A stretch of DNA of 64,000 bases from Scytonema millei VB511283 (GTDB lineage Bacteria; Cyanobacteriota; Cyanobacteriia; Cyanobacteriales; Chroococcidiopsidaceae): contig NZ_JTJC03000005.1 in assembly GCF_000817735.3 (NCBI RefSeq), forward strand, positions 186,001 to 250,000. Reading direction: 5' to 3'. A program made the position numbers and the translations under genes. The notes under the pieces are model-generated. The model was not told the origin of the DNA, did not search any database, and saw nothing but the letters and a program-made list of their open reading frames with translations. The stretch's first letter is position 1. Every line of letters begins with the position of its first letter. Shown here one piece after another: positions 8,804 to 17,012 of the stretch.

Positions 8804-10204
8804 TTAACTAGACATAAAAAAAGATTTGGGGCGATTTGCTCTAATTTCAAAACTGTTGAGATATCCGACTGGATCGCTAGGATCGAAGGCTTTTTTGTCA
8901 ATAAAAGCTGTGGCTGGTTCTACCTTGTAATCTTCTTGCGGGCATTCAATTCCCATTTCGGCAGCAATTTCGCGGTATAAATCAGTCCTCCACGCTTTTC
9001 GGGCTACAGCTTCGGCATTTTTGGGAACTTCTGGGATTTGTCCCCACCGTACTGATTGAGTCATCAACCACAGGCTTTGAGACTGCCATAAAAAAGTGGA
9101 ATGGTCGTTTGGGATTGTGGCAAGGTGAGCTGGATAATCGAAAAAGACTGTTGTTTCCGGCGCTTTGACAAGCCGCTTTTCACCATCAAAACCACCGTAG
9201 TTGTATTCCCCGACGATCGCCGCGCGGGTCAATTTCGGCTTAGCCGCAGTAAAGGAACGTTGTGAGATTAATTTAGCAACTTCTTCCCGATTTTCTGGTC
9301 TACTGCAATACTGACAGGCTTCAATCATTGCCTTAACGAGCGATCGATAGGTTCTTGGATAGTTGGTAATAAAGCTTTCCATCACCCCCAGCAAGCGATC
9401 TGGATGTCCTTGCCAAATTTCTCTACCTTGGGCAAAGGTAAAGCCTACACCCTCATTACCAGTAATGGCGCGAGTGTTCCAAGGTTCGGCAACCATATAA
9501 GCTTGCATCGCCCCAATCCGCACGTTCGTCACCATCTGAGGTGGAGGAATGATAATAATCCGAAATTCTTTGGTCGGATCTACACCCGCCGCCGCTGAGA
9601 GGTAGCGGACGAAATATTCATAAATAGCAGAACTTAACACGACTGCCCAGACTCGCTTTTCTGAAGCCAAGTTGTCGAAATAGTTGCGAAAATCGCGCCC
9701 GAATTCTTCTAAATTGCCGTTGTACTCTCGCCAAGGACGCAAACCAGCATCCCACATGGCGCGGTTCATGGTCATAGCGTTGCCGTGGCGGTGGATTGTC
9801 ATTGCCGCACATAGGGGGGCATGACGTGCGCCTTCTGCCCCTGTCCTAGCATTGGTAACAGCGCCGCTGACAACGGGAGCAGCATCGGTACGTCCGAAGA
9901 TGATGCCATCTCGTGAAGTTCCCCAGCTAGCTTCGCGGTTGAGTTTGACATTTAGTCCATACTTGCGGAAAAATCCTTTCTGCCAAGCGATCGCAAATGG
10001 GGCGCAGTCGTTGACTGGTACGTAACCTACAGTCAAATTTGGTTTTTCTAAGGTTTTCGGATCGACTATTTGTTCGATCGCTGCGGCTTCTGCTGTGAGT
10101 CCTGTAGCACTTCTGTCACCGCTTATCGCGCAACCACCCAGCGACATTCCCGCCGCTGTCGCGCCTATTCCTGCTAAAAACTCGCGTCGCGTCCAGTTGT
10201 TCAT
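8804..10204 (-). CDS. NrtA/CmpA/CynA-family substrate-binding lipoprotein or Tat protein
   Basis: The 466-residue protein begins with a twin-arginine signal, NWTRREFLAGIGA, followed by LGGCAISG, which could also be a lipobox, so it may be a Tat-exported lipoprotein. The mature domain opens LTVGYVPVNDCAPFAIAWQK and is a periplasmic-binding-protein type 2 fold of the nitrate/bicarbonate/cyanate group, with the expected length. Nitrate, cyanate, bicarbonate and guanidine binders all share this family. No cyanase, nitrate reductase or guanidine hydrolase gene is nearby, so the ligand is open. It lies between the permease and the ATPase. Confidence 0.9.
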   Translation of the reverse strand: MNNWTRREFLAGIGATAAGMSLGGCAISGDRSATGLTAEAAAIEQIVDPKTLEKPNLTVGYVPVNDCAPFAIAWQKGFFRKYGLNVKLNREASWGTSRDGIIFGRTDAAPVVSGAVTNARTGAEGARHAPLCAAMTIHRHGNAMTMNRAMWDAGLRPWREYNGNLEEFGRDFRNYFDNLASEKRVWAVVLSSAIYEYFVRYLSAAAGVDPTKEFRIIIIPPPQMVTNVRIGAMQAYMVAEPWNTRAITGNEGVGFTFAQGREIWQGHPDRLLGVMESFITNYPRTYRSLVKAMIEACQYCSRPENREEVAKLISQRSFTAAKPKLTRAAIVGEYNYGGFDGEKRLVKAPETTVFFDYPAHLATIPNDHSTFLWQSQSLWLMTQSVRWGQIPEVPKNAEAVARKAWRTDLYREIAAEMGIECPQEDYKVEPATAFIDKKAFDPSDPVGYLNSFEIRANRPKSFFMSS

Positions 10205-10207
10205 AGT

Positions 10208-10240
10208 TATTTGTCATTGGTCATTGGTCATTGGTCATTT
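10208..10240. repeat. TCATTGG heptad tract
   Basis: About four TCATTGG units lie just upstream of the binding protein gene, inside the transporter operon. Nothing else is seen in the 112-bp gap. Confidence 0.65.
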
Positions 10241-10316
10241 GCCATTTGCCGGACAAACAACAAAAATCGTGCTTAATTCTTTCCCTCACCTCTCACTCCT
10301 CACTCCTCACCCCTTC

Positions 10317-11159
10317 CTAAGCAGGGCGGCGGTGGATGACTAGAGATTCAATTTTGGCAACGGCAAAGTCTAATAGTAAGCCTGTTAAGCCAATGACCAA
10401 GACTGCGAGGAAGACAGAACTGAGATTGAGGCGACTCCATTCATCCCAGACAAAAAAGCCAATGCCAACACCACCTGTGAGCATTTCTACGGCAACAATT
10501 ACCAGCCAAGCGATACCTAAACTAATGCGCAAGCCTGTAAAAATATAAGGTAAGCTGGCGGGCAAAATAATTTTAGTTATCTGTCTCCAGCGTGGCATTT
10601 CCAGAACTCTAGCCACGTTGATATAGTCTTTCGATACGCTCGAAACACCCAAGGCTGTATTAATAATTGTGGGCCACAAAGAAGTAATAAAAATTACAAA
10701 AATTGCCGAGGGATCTGCCAAATTAAAAATAGCTAGGGCGATCGGCAACCACGCTAAAGGCGATACAGGTTTGAAGATTTGAATAATGGGATTGAGTGCC
10801 ATCATTGCTGGCTTTGACATTCCAATCAAGAAGCCAACAGGAATTGCTACTGCTGCGCCTAAAGCAAATCCAAGTAACACTCGTCGCAGACTTGCCAACA
10901 ACAGCCAGCCAATGCCTAAATCGCCTGGACCGCGTTGGTAAAATGGGTTGAGAATGTAGTCTAAATTCGCTACTAATGCTTGTGGTGGCGTAGGCATTAA
11001 TTCAGGATTGACAAGGGCGATCGCCCACCACAAAATAATGATGCCTAAGAAACCAGCGGCAGGTAACAAAACGGCATCCCTGATGACAATCGGTCTAACC
11101 CTTTTCCACGCAGCTTGTCCGGCTACTGCTAGAGTAGCAAGATTTAACTGAAATATCAT
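10317..11159 (-). CDS. ABC transporter permease, NrtB/CynB type
   Basis: The 280-residue protein has about six transmembrane helices. The EAA loop is visible in the segment ARVLEMPRWRQITKIILPASLPYIFTGLR (central part near residue 180-205), where it contacts the ATPase. Family and length fit NrtB-like permeases of the NitT/TauT class. It is the first gene of the importer operon and is preceded by a roughly 100-bp leader and the c-di-AMP riboswitch at 11258-11402. That makes it the direct target of the riboswitch. Confidence 0.92.
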   Translation of the reverse strand: MIFQLNLATLAVAGQAAWKRVRPIVIRDAVLLPAAGFLGIIILWWAIALVNPELMPTPPQALVANLDYILNPFYQRGPGDLGIGWLLLASLRRVLLGFALGAAVAIPVGFLIGMSKPAMMALNPIIQIFKPVSPLAWLPIALAIFNLADPSAIFVIFITSLWPTIINTALGVSSVSKDYINVARVLEMPRWRQITKIILPASLPYIFTGLRISLGIAWLVIVAVEMLTGGVGIGFFVWDEWSRLNLSSVFLAVLVIGLTGLLLDFAVAKIESLVIHRRPA

Positions 11160-11257
11160 ATTGATACTCCTCAGAGTCGATCGCAGGTACGTAAAATCGA
11201 GCAGTACCAGACAGGAACACTGATGAGTTCAAAACATTAATCAAATAATGCTTACTC

Positions 11258-11402
11258 TTCAGTCTCCTCTCAATGCCTACGAAGTTAGCTGACGGGCTAG
11301 GGCTGAGAGATGCCCCTCTTAAATCAAGATAAGCCCCTTACAATTGGTTCCTCCGCTCTAGTCTCATCTATGTGCAGATGAAGGACTAGATTAGGCTGAC
11401 TT
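11258..11402 (-). ncRNA. c-di-AMP (ydaO-yuaA) riboswitch upstream of the NrtABD-like importer
   Basis: Read on the minus strand, the DNA holds the hallmark blocks of the ydaO-yuaA class in order: a 5' P1 strand with CCTAATC, GCGGAGGAACC, GGGGCTTATC, then CCGTCAGCTAACTTCGTAGG and a 3' strand GAGAGGAG. The CCGTCAGCTAAC..CGTAGGC block is essentially diagnostic. The aptamer ends about 100 bp before the permease ATG. In this class, ligand binding usually turns genes off. I could not identify the expression platform with certainty. Confidence 0.9.
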
Positions 11403-11635
11403 ACTCTAATCTTTTCCAAGATATCATCGCCATTTCTCTACCGTCAATCATTCTATAGATATATGTATTTATTTGGTAATTGGTAGTTGGTAATTGGTAG
11501 ATGGTAAAGGAGTGCTGATAGTTTTTTGGGTGGCGATCGTAAATGACAAGTGAGTCATGAGTCGTGAGAGGAAGTGTGTAGTAGAAATTGCGACTGCCAA
11601 TGACAAATGACGCATGACAAATGACAAATGACCAA

Positions 11636-12973
11636 TTAAATCAAAAACCGAATTGTAACGTATATAGCAGCAGTTACTAATTGGACTGCCATCACGGGTA
11701 AACCATATTTAAGAAAGGTTTTAAATGAAATTCGCCGTCCGTGTTGTTCGGCAATTCCGGCAGCAACTATGTTAGAAGAAGCTCCAACCAAAGTTCCGTT
11801 TCCGCCTAACGTTGCACCAAACATCATGGCGTAAAACAGGGGTAAGGCTTCTGCTGGCAACTCTCCTGTAAAACTTTTTTCTAGAATTGCTGGCGATGCT
11901 AAACCAATATTGACTACATACTGTTTGAGTAACGGAACCATTGCCACAACCAAAGGAATGTTTGGCACGACACTAGAGACTATACCAACAAAAAAGAGTA
12001 ACGCTAGCGAACCTAAAGCAATATTTTTCCCTAAAATTGCTGCTAGAACACCAGAGAGGCTAGTTACGACTCCAGTTTTCTCTAGTCCACCAATTAAGAC
12101 AAAAATGGACATAAAGAATATTAACGTACTCCAATCGACATCTCGCAAAATATTATTAACTGTATCAATTTTGCTATGATGCGACAGTAACAATGCTAAA
12201 GCTGCACCTAATAAAGCTACCGCAGCAGGAGAAATTGGAATTGGCAGCATCTCCCCAATAACAAAAAATATTAAAACGCCTGCGATTAAAACAATTCCTA
12301 ATGTTAAAACTTGAGGATGGTTGATTTTTGGATGGGGGAGATGTTCTAAATCTTCTAAATCTTTATGCCAAATCTTACGAAATAGAAATGGTAGCATTGC
12401 AACCACAGTAATAACTGCAACAACTCCACCTAAACTGAGGCGCGCCAGGTAATCAATAAAGCTGACGTTTACGGCATCTCCAACAATAAATGTAGCTGGA
12501 TCTCCTACCAATGTTAGTAATCCGGCACTGTTGGCTACGAATACCATTAAAATAAGTAGCGGTACAAAGTTTACCCCTACTTCCTCTGCAATCGGAGGAA
12601 TCAGCGGTGCTAGTAACATAACTGTTGTAGCATTGGGCAAAAAGGCGCAAATTGGAGTTGTAATTGCCACAATTCCCAGTAGTAAGCGCTTGCCTTGTCC
12701 TTTAGCTAAAATAACAATTTGGGTGGCTAAGTATTCAAAAACTTTTGTAGGTTCAAATGCTCGTACCAACACCATTACACCAAAAAACAAAGCAATAGTA
12801 GAGTAGCTATTACCAATATACCCAATTGCTTCATTTAGTGTTAGCACATTTGTAAAAACAAGAATTAATGCTCCTAAAAACGCCGCGATAGTCAAGTGTA
12901 TCCATTCTGTCATCACGAAAAAGATGACAGTAAGGAAAGTAATAGTGCTAGCGATCGCCTGCCAGTTTTCCAT
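11636..12973 (-). CDS. ArsB/NhaD-type ion permease (SLC13/IT superfamily)
   Basis: A 445-residue protein with about 11-12 membrane helices. Two conserved hairpin-like segments, PNATTVMLLAPL near 114 and GNGTLVGASSNIVAAG near 394, match the repeated reentrant motifs of the ion transporter superfamily (ArsB, NhaD, citrate permeases). NhaD-type Na+/H+ exchange is a reasonable guess; arsenite export is less likely, as no ars genes adjoin. The gene is on the minus strand 370 bp downstream of the second c-di-AMP riboswitch, with a short reading frame and a hairpin in between, consistent with control of ion flux by c-di-AMP. Confidence 0.88.
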   Translation of the reverse strand: MENWQAIASTITFLTVIFFVMTEWIHLTIAAFLGALILVFTNVLTLNEAIGYIGNSYSTIALFFGVMVLVRAFEPTKVFEYLATQIVILAKGQGKRLLLGIVAITTPICAFLPNATTVMLLAPLIPPIAEEVGVNFVPLLILMVFVANSAGLLTLVGDPATFIVGDAVNVSFIDYLARLSLGGVVAVITVVAMLPFLFRKIWHKDLEDLEHLPHPKINHPQVLTLGIVLIAGVLIFFVIGEMLPIPISPAAVALLGAALALLLSHHSKIDTVNNILRDVDWSTLIFFMSIFVLIGGLEKTGVVTSLSGVLAAILGKNIALGSLALLFFVGIVSSVVPNIPLVVAMVPLLKQYVVNIGLASPAILEKSFTGELPAEALPLFYAMMFGATLGGNGTLVGASSNIVAAGIAEQHGRRISFKTFLKYGLPVMAVQLVTAAIYVTIRFLI

Positions 12974-13016
12974 GTTTTTGCTACTGGTTTTAGTATTGAT
13001 TATTTTAGCTAAACTC

Positions 13017-13046
13017 GTAGAGCTTTACATTCATGTAAAGCTCTAC
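13017..13046 (-). terminator. Perfect 14-bp-arm hairpin ahead of the permease gene
   Basis: GTAGAGCTTTACAT and its exact reverse complement are separated by two bases. It sits between the riboswitch-linked short frame and the permease start at 12973. It may attenuate read-through into the permease, or be a member of the GTAG..CTAC palindrome family. There is no clear T-run after it on the minus strand, so it may not be an intrinsic terminator. Confidence 0.5.
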
Positions 13047-13085
13047 TAATGCACTCGATATTTGTGGGTAGTTAGCTACATACGG

Positions 13086-13244
13086 CTAAGGTAATGAAGC
13101 GATCGCATCTGTCGGCGATTCTGAAACTACAGCAGCCCTATCTGATGCTTGAAATTCAAGTGTAGTAGAGTGGACGTTACCCGCCTGACAATTCCTCAAG
13201 GCGAATTGCTTGATTTTTGCAAGCGATGTTTGTTGGATTTTCAT
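13086..13244 (-). CDS. Short 52-residue frame behind the second riboswitch
   Basis: ATG at 13244 opens a frame of 52 residues starting MKIQQTSLAKIKQF and ending at TAG 13086. I do not recognise it. It continues in the same frame as the 31-codon stretch immediately upstream (13248-13343), from which it is separated by TAG and one CAG codon, so the two may be halves of one interrupted gene. It lies directly behind the c-di-AMP riboswitch. Composition (Ala, Ser, Gln, Thr) does not resemble a random intergenic frame, but evidence for translation is weak. Confidence 0.4.
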   Translation of the reverse strand: MKIQQTSLAKIKQFALRNCQAGNVHSTTLEFQASDRAAVVSESPTDAIASLP

Positions 13245-13247
13245 CTG

Positions 13248-13343
13248 CTATTTTTCAGTCTCTTTAAGTGCAGGTACAACAGGCTTAACAGTACGAGCCT
13301 TAGAAGCTGAACCAAGCAGAACATTATTGATAATGTTGCTTAT
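13248..13343 (-). pseudogene. Frame without ATG immediately after riboswitch, possible decayed leader protein
   Basis: The riboswitch's 3' strand GAGAGGAG sits six bases before an ATA codon at 13343. From there the frame reads ISNIINNVLLGSASKARTVK and stops after 31 codons at TAG 13248. ATA stands exactly where a start codon would be expected. The next 52-codon frame is in phase. A related but more decayed sequence follows the first riboswitch (11225-11257). A small gene once placed behind this riboswitch and now degenerate is a fair reading. Confidence 0.35.
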
Positions 13344-13345
13344 TT

Positions 13346-13556
13346 CAGTCTCCTCTCAACGCCTACGGAGTTAGCTGACGGGCTAGAACTGAGAGATGTT
13401 CTTCTTGTCAAGGATGAACTATGAAGCTCTGAACTCGATACTCGTTCTTGCTAATTCATCTTTGAACCAGATAAGCCCCAGATTTTGGTTCCTCCGCTCC
13501 AGTTTTACTAACGATTTGAACTCCTCAACACAGACAACACTGGATTAGGCTAACTG
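13346..13556 (-). ncRNA. c-di-AMP (ydaO-yuaA) riboswitch upstream of the ArsB/NhaD-type permease
   Basis: The minus strand carries the same conserved blocks as the first copy: CCTAATCC, GAGCGGAGGAACC, GGGGCTTATC, CCGTCAGCTAACTCCGTAGG and GAGAGGAG. It is about 65 bp longer because of an enlarged variable arm between GGGGCTTATC and the TCTCTCAGTTCTAGCC segment, which contains GATGAA and its complement TTCATC. Downstream in the same direction are the short frames at 13343-13086 and the permease at 12973. Confidence 0.9.
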
Positions 13557-13735
13557 TTTTCAAACTATTGAAGAGAAATTTAACATTCTTACTCAAATTC
13601 GTCAAATTATTTCGGGCAACGTTCAATATTTTGCAGTCAAATACAATAATATCAAGCCAGATTCTTCAGCAGATGAATTAAAAAACATTAAAAAACTATG
13701 CGTGTCGAAAAGCTTTGCCGCTAAATCCACGACAT
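13557..13735 (+). pseudogene. Start-less coding-like fragment
   Basis: A plus-strand frame reads IEEKFNILTQIRQIISGNVQ and continues about 60 codons to TAG at 13735. It has coding-like composition but no ATG, GTG or TTG start and begins within the riboswitch flank. It may be a gene remnant. I cannot name the family, and it could be chance. Confidence 0.25.
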
Positions 13736-13839
13736 AGGAGTGCGGAGAAACAACTTGCGGACTACCACCATAGCATCGCTACCAAGGTATCGAACGATAG
13801 AGTGGTTACACCGTCTGGCAAGTTCCTATAAACTGAAGA

Positions 13840-15063
13840 TTGCCATGCTTACCTCTATGCGTACTTGAAGTGATGCAAGATTTCAGTCAACTGCTGCTCG
13901 ATCGAAGCGATACGATTTTGAAGGACTGGATTGCTGCCATTCGTGCAGATAACCAAATTGAAACAGCTAACGAGCTGCCGTACAAGTCTTTACAAGACAG
14001 CATACCGCGCGTGATTCAAGCGATGGCAACAGTGCTTTCTCAATCGCAAAATAGCGATTTGAAGACACTAGTAGAGGTGAGTTTAGAACACGGTGTCATC
14101 AGGGCAGAACAAGGATTTGAGGCTGGGGAAATTGCCCGAGAGTATCGAATTCTGCGTCATGTTATTTTCTCTACCATTGAGACAAGCTTGCAAACAAGCT
14201 CAGCGTTAGAGGTAATTCGTGCTTTTCGATTAATTGATACTGTCATTGATGAAGCGATCGCGCGCTGCTTTAAAAGCTACACCGAGCAACGATTGGCAGA
14301 ACTACAACAGCTACAAAGTCAACTGACACTCAACAACCAGGAATTAACGCGGCTGGTGCGGGCAAATCGCGAAAACCTTTCTCATCTCGCCCACGAACTG
14401 AAATCTCCTTTGACTTCGATTATTGGCTATGCCGATCTATTTTTGCGCCTACAACGAAAAGACAGAGTTGAAGTCAAAGATAGCTACGCCAATATAGAAC
14501 ATATCGAACGGGTGCTAAGCGGTGGTAGGCATTTATTGCACCTGATTAACGATGCTTTAGAAATCTCGCGATACGAAGCAGGGCAAATGCAACTCCAGCC
14601 CGCAACAGTCGAGATTCGCGAGTTAACAAGCGATCTTGTTGCTATGATGCAACCTGCGGCACAAGCGAAGGAACTCAAATTGATCCTCGACTTAGCATCA
14701 GCCCCAGAAAAAGTTGTGACAGATTCGTTACGAATGCAGCAAATTGTGACAAATCTGATTAGTAATGCGATTCGTTACACGCTAGATGGAAAGATTTCGG
14801 TGAAATGTTGGACGCTCGATCGCGAACGATGGGCGATCGCAGTTGCCGATACAGGCGTGGGAATTGCGCCAGAAGCACAGCAGCGCGTGTTTGAACCCTA
14901 TTTTCAAGCCGGAACGATCGCCATACCCAACAGCACGGGTTTAGGGCTGGCGATCGTTTCACGTTTAGTCAAGCTGTTGCAAGGAAAGATTGAATTAGCC
15001 TCTGAGGTTGGAGTTGGCTCAACGTTTACAGTGACTTTTCCGCTAAAAGTTAAGACAAGTTAA
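13840..15063 (+). CDS. Histidine kinase with RsbRD-type N-terminal domain
   Basis: A 407-residue soluble kinase. Residues about 15-150 match the RsbRD N-terminal domain (LLLDRSDTILKDWI, then HGVIRAEQGF). A short coiled coil (147-175) leads to the HisKA box NLSHLAHELKSPLTSIIGY with His185, and then a HATPase domain with N box NLISNAIRYT, DTGVGIAPEAQ and GLGLAIVSRLV. No membrane helix. A second ATG at 13873 (Met12) begins nearer the conserved domain and may be the true start. No response regulator gene adjoins, so it is an orphan kinase. Confidence 0.9.
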   Translation: MPCLPLCVLEVMQDFSQLLLDRSDTILKDWIAAIRADNQIETANELPYKSLQDSIPRVIQAMATVLSQSQNSDLKTLVEVSLEHGVIRAEQGFEAGEIAREYRILRHVIFSTIETSLQTSSALEVIRAFRLIDTVIDEAIARCFKSYTEQRLAELQQLQSQLTLNNQELTRLVRANRENLSHLAHELKSPLTSIIGYADLFLRLQRKDRVEVKDSYANIEHIERVLSGGRHLLHLINDALEISRYEAGQMQLQPATVEIRELTSDLVAMMQPAAQAKELKLILDLASAPEKVVTDSLRMQQIVTNLISNAIRYTLDGKISVKCWTLDRERWAIAVADTGVGIAPEAQQRVFEPYFQAGTIAIPNSTGLGLAIVSRLVKLLQGKIELASEVGVGSTFTVTFPLKVKTS

Positions 15064-15408
15064 CACTCTGCAATCGATAATTTATAATTTATTATTTTTG
15101 ACTGTTAAGCTGAAATCATCTTAGTTAATTGTCATTGATTAAGAAATATTAGACAATTGCTAAAACTTTCTATCATTGAGCTAGATTTCCTCAAATTTTT
15201 TTAAATTGATAATTGCGCTCGCTTAGCGAAAATCGGCAAAAGTATTTATGCCGTTCTGAGTGTATCTACAGAAGACATGAAGCTACACAGTCAAAGCGAG
15301 ACGATATTTAATTCCGGGTGTAGCTATTAAAGTATGCTCTAATCGCTTAAGTATAGAGCATATTTTAATTGACTAGGTTGCTATAAAAAAGCATGAGGAA
15401 CTCGAAAA
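15064..15408. other. Intergenic stretch without a gene
   Basis: AT-rich 345 bp between the kinase and the secreted protein gene. No repeat tract, no convincing small frame, no clear hairpin. TTGACTAG near 15368 might be a -35-like box for the downstream gene, but no matching -10 box is clear. Confidence 0.4.
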
Positions 15409-15993
15409 ATGAAACTCGATCGTCGTTATTTATCTTTTGGACTCGTCTTACTGTTGCAAACAATCTGGCTGGCTCCAGTTGGCTCGGAGCCAGTAAAGTT
15501 GCGTGACTCAGAACTAAAATTAGAGCGATCGCAGATGCTCATGGCGAAAAAGCTAACATTAGCGTCAGGAACTAAACTGCAATTAGAACTAGCTGAAGAA
15601 ATTAGCTCAAAAACAGCACAAGAAGGAGATATTGTTGTTTACTATGCAGCAACAAATGTCCTTTCACCAACCAAAGAAATTTTGATTAGAAAAGGAGCGC
15701 GAGCGACGGGGAAAGTTACCGAAGCAAAACGCGCTCGGATGTTTGGTAAAAAAGGGCAATTAAACTTTACTGTAGAAGAAATTGAAGCAGTCGATGGTAC
15801 TAAGATTCCGTTGCGATCGACCGTGGAGAAAAATGGTAAAGGTCGGGGTGCAACTATGGTAGCAGTGGCAGCACTTGTCAGCGTATTTGGCGTATTTATT
15901 AAAGGCAAAAATATCACCGTAAAACCAGGTACGCTGGTAGAAGCCTACGTAGATTATGACACGGTAGTTGAGACAGCCAGTCGCGCGCTATAA
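15409..15993 (+). CDS. Secreted hypothetical protein with beta-rich domain
   Basis: The 194-residue protein has a signal peptide (KLDRRYLSFGLVLLLQ core, probable cleavage near GSEP at 25-28). A beta-rich region follows, with LASGTKLQLELAEEISSKT (51-69) and an ILIRKGARATGKVTEAK stretch; this pattern recalls periplasmic proteins of the TrbI/VirB10-like or surface type that list a property and protect it from stimulus, but I cannot assign a family. A second hydrophobic stretch (about 149-164) may be a membrane anchor. A perfect hairpin (16016-16034) follows the stop. Confidence 0.7.
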   Translation: MKLDRRYLSFGLVLLLQTIWLAPVGSEPVKLRDSELKLERSQMLMAKKLTLASGTKLQLELAEEISSKTAQEGDIVVYYAATNVLSPTKEILIRKGARATGKVTEAKRARMFGKKGQLNFTVEEIEAVDGTKIPLRSTVEKNGKGRGATMVAVAALVSVFGVFIKGKNITVKPGTLVEAYVDYDTVVETASRAL

Positions 15994-16015
15994 GGAAGTA
16001 ATAGCAGATTCGTGG

Positions 16016-16034
16016 GGTGCGTTATCAACGCACC
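16016..16034. terminator. Hairpin between convergent genes
   Basis: GGTGCGTT-ATC-AACGCACC is a perfect 8-bp-arm stem loop lying between stops at 15993 (+) and 16042 (-). CCTAC follows, as in the other palindromes. It is a likely shared terminator. Confidence 0.6.
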
Positions 16035-16041
16035 CTACCAG

Positions 16042-16521
16042 CTATTGTATCCAGCCCCAGCTGTTGCCTTGTCCTGTAAATAGAGTTGAGCGATCGCTGT
16101 TATTTTGAGCCAAGTTCAAGCTCAGGTTATGAATAGCTTGTTGTTCGGACTTGACTTCTAGCAGTTTCATAAATACATTAAACTCTTGCTGATAACTTGG
16201 TTTTTCTAAAATTCTCTGATATACAGTCCTCAATTCCTTTTCAGTAATTTGTTGAGCTTTAGCATCATCTTTAATTGGCTCTAATTGTACTTGAATTGAT
16301 TTGAGTTCCTCTCGCAATACTTGTGTTTCCTCAGAAATAGGCAATCGACTCAGCATATTAGCAAGCTTAATTTGAACTTGTTTTGCCAACGGCTTATTTT
16401 GAGTTTGTTGATACTGCATTTTAGGGATATTAGCAGTATTTGAGCTAGCTGGATTTGGTGTTTCTGTTACGGGTGTAAACAGTGTTAAGCCAGAAAAGAA
16501 CACTCCACATACAATACACAT
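16042..16521 (-). CDS. Secreted or membrane-anchored hypothetical protein
   Basis: A 159-residue protein with an N-terminal hydrophobic stretch (CIVCGVFFSGLTLF, 2-15) that may be a short signal or lipobox-like segment (IVCG). The rest is Gln/Glu/Leu-rich and helical, with many charged residues between 45 and 130, ending GNSWGWIQ. I do not recognise the family. The start region lacks an obvious ribosome site, so the N-terminus is uncertain. Confidence 0.6.
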   Translation of the reverse strand: MCIVCGVFFSGLTLFTPVTETPNPASSNTANIPKMQYQQTQNKPLAKQVQIKLANMLSRLPISEETQVLREELKSIQVQLEPIKDDAKAQQITEKELRTVYQRILEKPSYQQEFNVFMKLLEVKSEQQAIHNLSLNLAQNNSDRSTLFTGQGNSWGWIQ

Positions 16522-16724
16522 AATATGATTTTTACCTATGAAATTAGCGGATTAAGTATATACGTATATAGTTTAGTTATTGAATTCATTTTCTAGGTAA
16601 AGAAGGCGCAAAGATAGAGGGAAAATGTATTAAAGATATATTAACTATCGCGAGTTTTTACGTAATTTGACTCAAGCTTTACAAACCCTTGAAATATGAA
16701 AATTACATTTAAATTGCAAATATA

Positions 16725-16854
16725 TATAGCGATTCTATTTGAGTCATGAACCGATCGTTGTGGTGGTTGACGGTTAACGGTTAACTGTCAACTGTTAACC
16801 GTCAACCGTCAACCAGCAATATCCCAGATTCACAAATCATTTAGGCTCGCTATA
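16725..16854. repeat. 130-bp terminal-inverted-repeat element, copy 2
   Basis: The ends are TATAGCGA and TCGCTATA, perfect inverted repeats. Outer sequences (TTCTATTTGAGTCATGAACC on the left; ATCCCAGATTCACAAATC on the right) match the reverse complement of 710-839 nearly base for base. The centre holds GTTAACG/GTCAACC units in a dyad. Both copies are 130 bp. More heptads of the same kind continue at 16874-16945 toward chlD. Confidence 0.78.
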
Positions 16855-16873
16855 GAAGGGCGATCGCTATCCG

Positions 16874-16948
16874 GTTAAACGATAACTGTCAACCGTCTTC
16901 ACGGAGTGTAGCGCAGCGTTTACCGTCAACCGTCAACTGTCAACTGCC
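16874..16948. repeat. GTCAACC/GTCAACT heptad tract upstream of chlD
   Basis: Repeated GTCAACC and GTCAACT heptads flank a short unique segment (TTCACGGAGTGTAGCGCAGCG). They lie about 65 bp before the chlD start and take up most of its apparent upstream region. Confidence 0.7.
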
Positions 16949-17012
16949 ATCTTTATCAGTAAGGGACAAAGAATTGATATGCTAGAAGGCTGGAAGCTCA
17001 AAGATTGAAACC

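Noticed and set aside
7908-11159. Cyanate or nitrate transporter by name (cynABD or nrtABCD)
   Set aside because: No cyanase, nitrate reductase or NrtC-like gene is present, and sequence does not decide the ligand; symbols were left empty.
11258-11402. Guanidine (ykkC) riboswitch
   Set aside because: NitT/TauT-type importers are often guanidine-riboswitch targets, but the conserved CCGTCAGCTAAC..CGTAGG and GCGGAGGAACC blocks belong to the c-di-AMP class.
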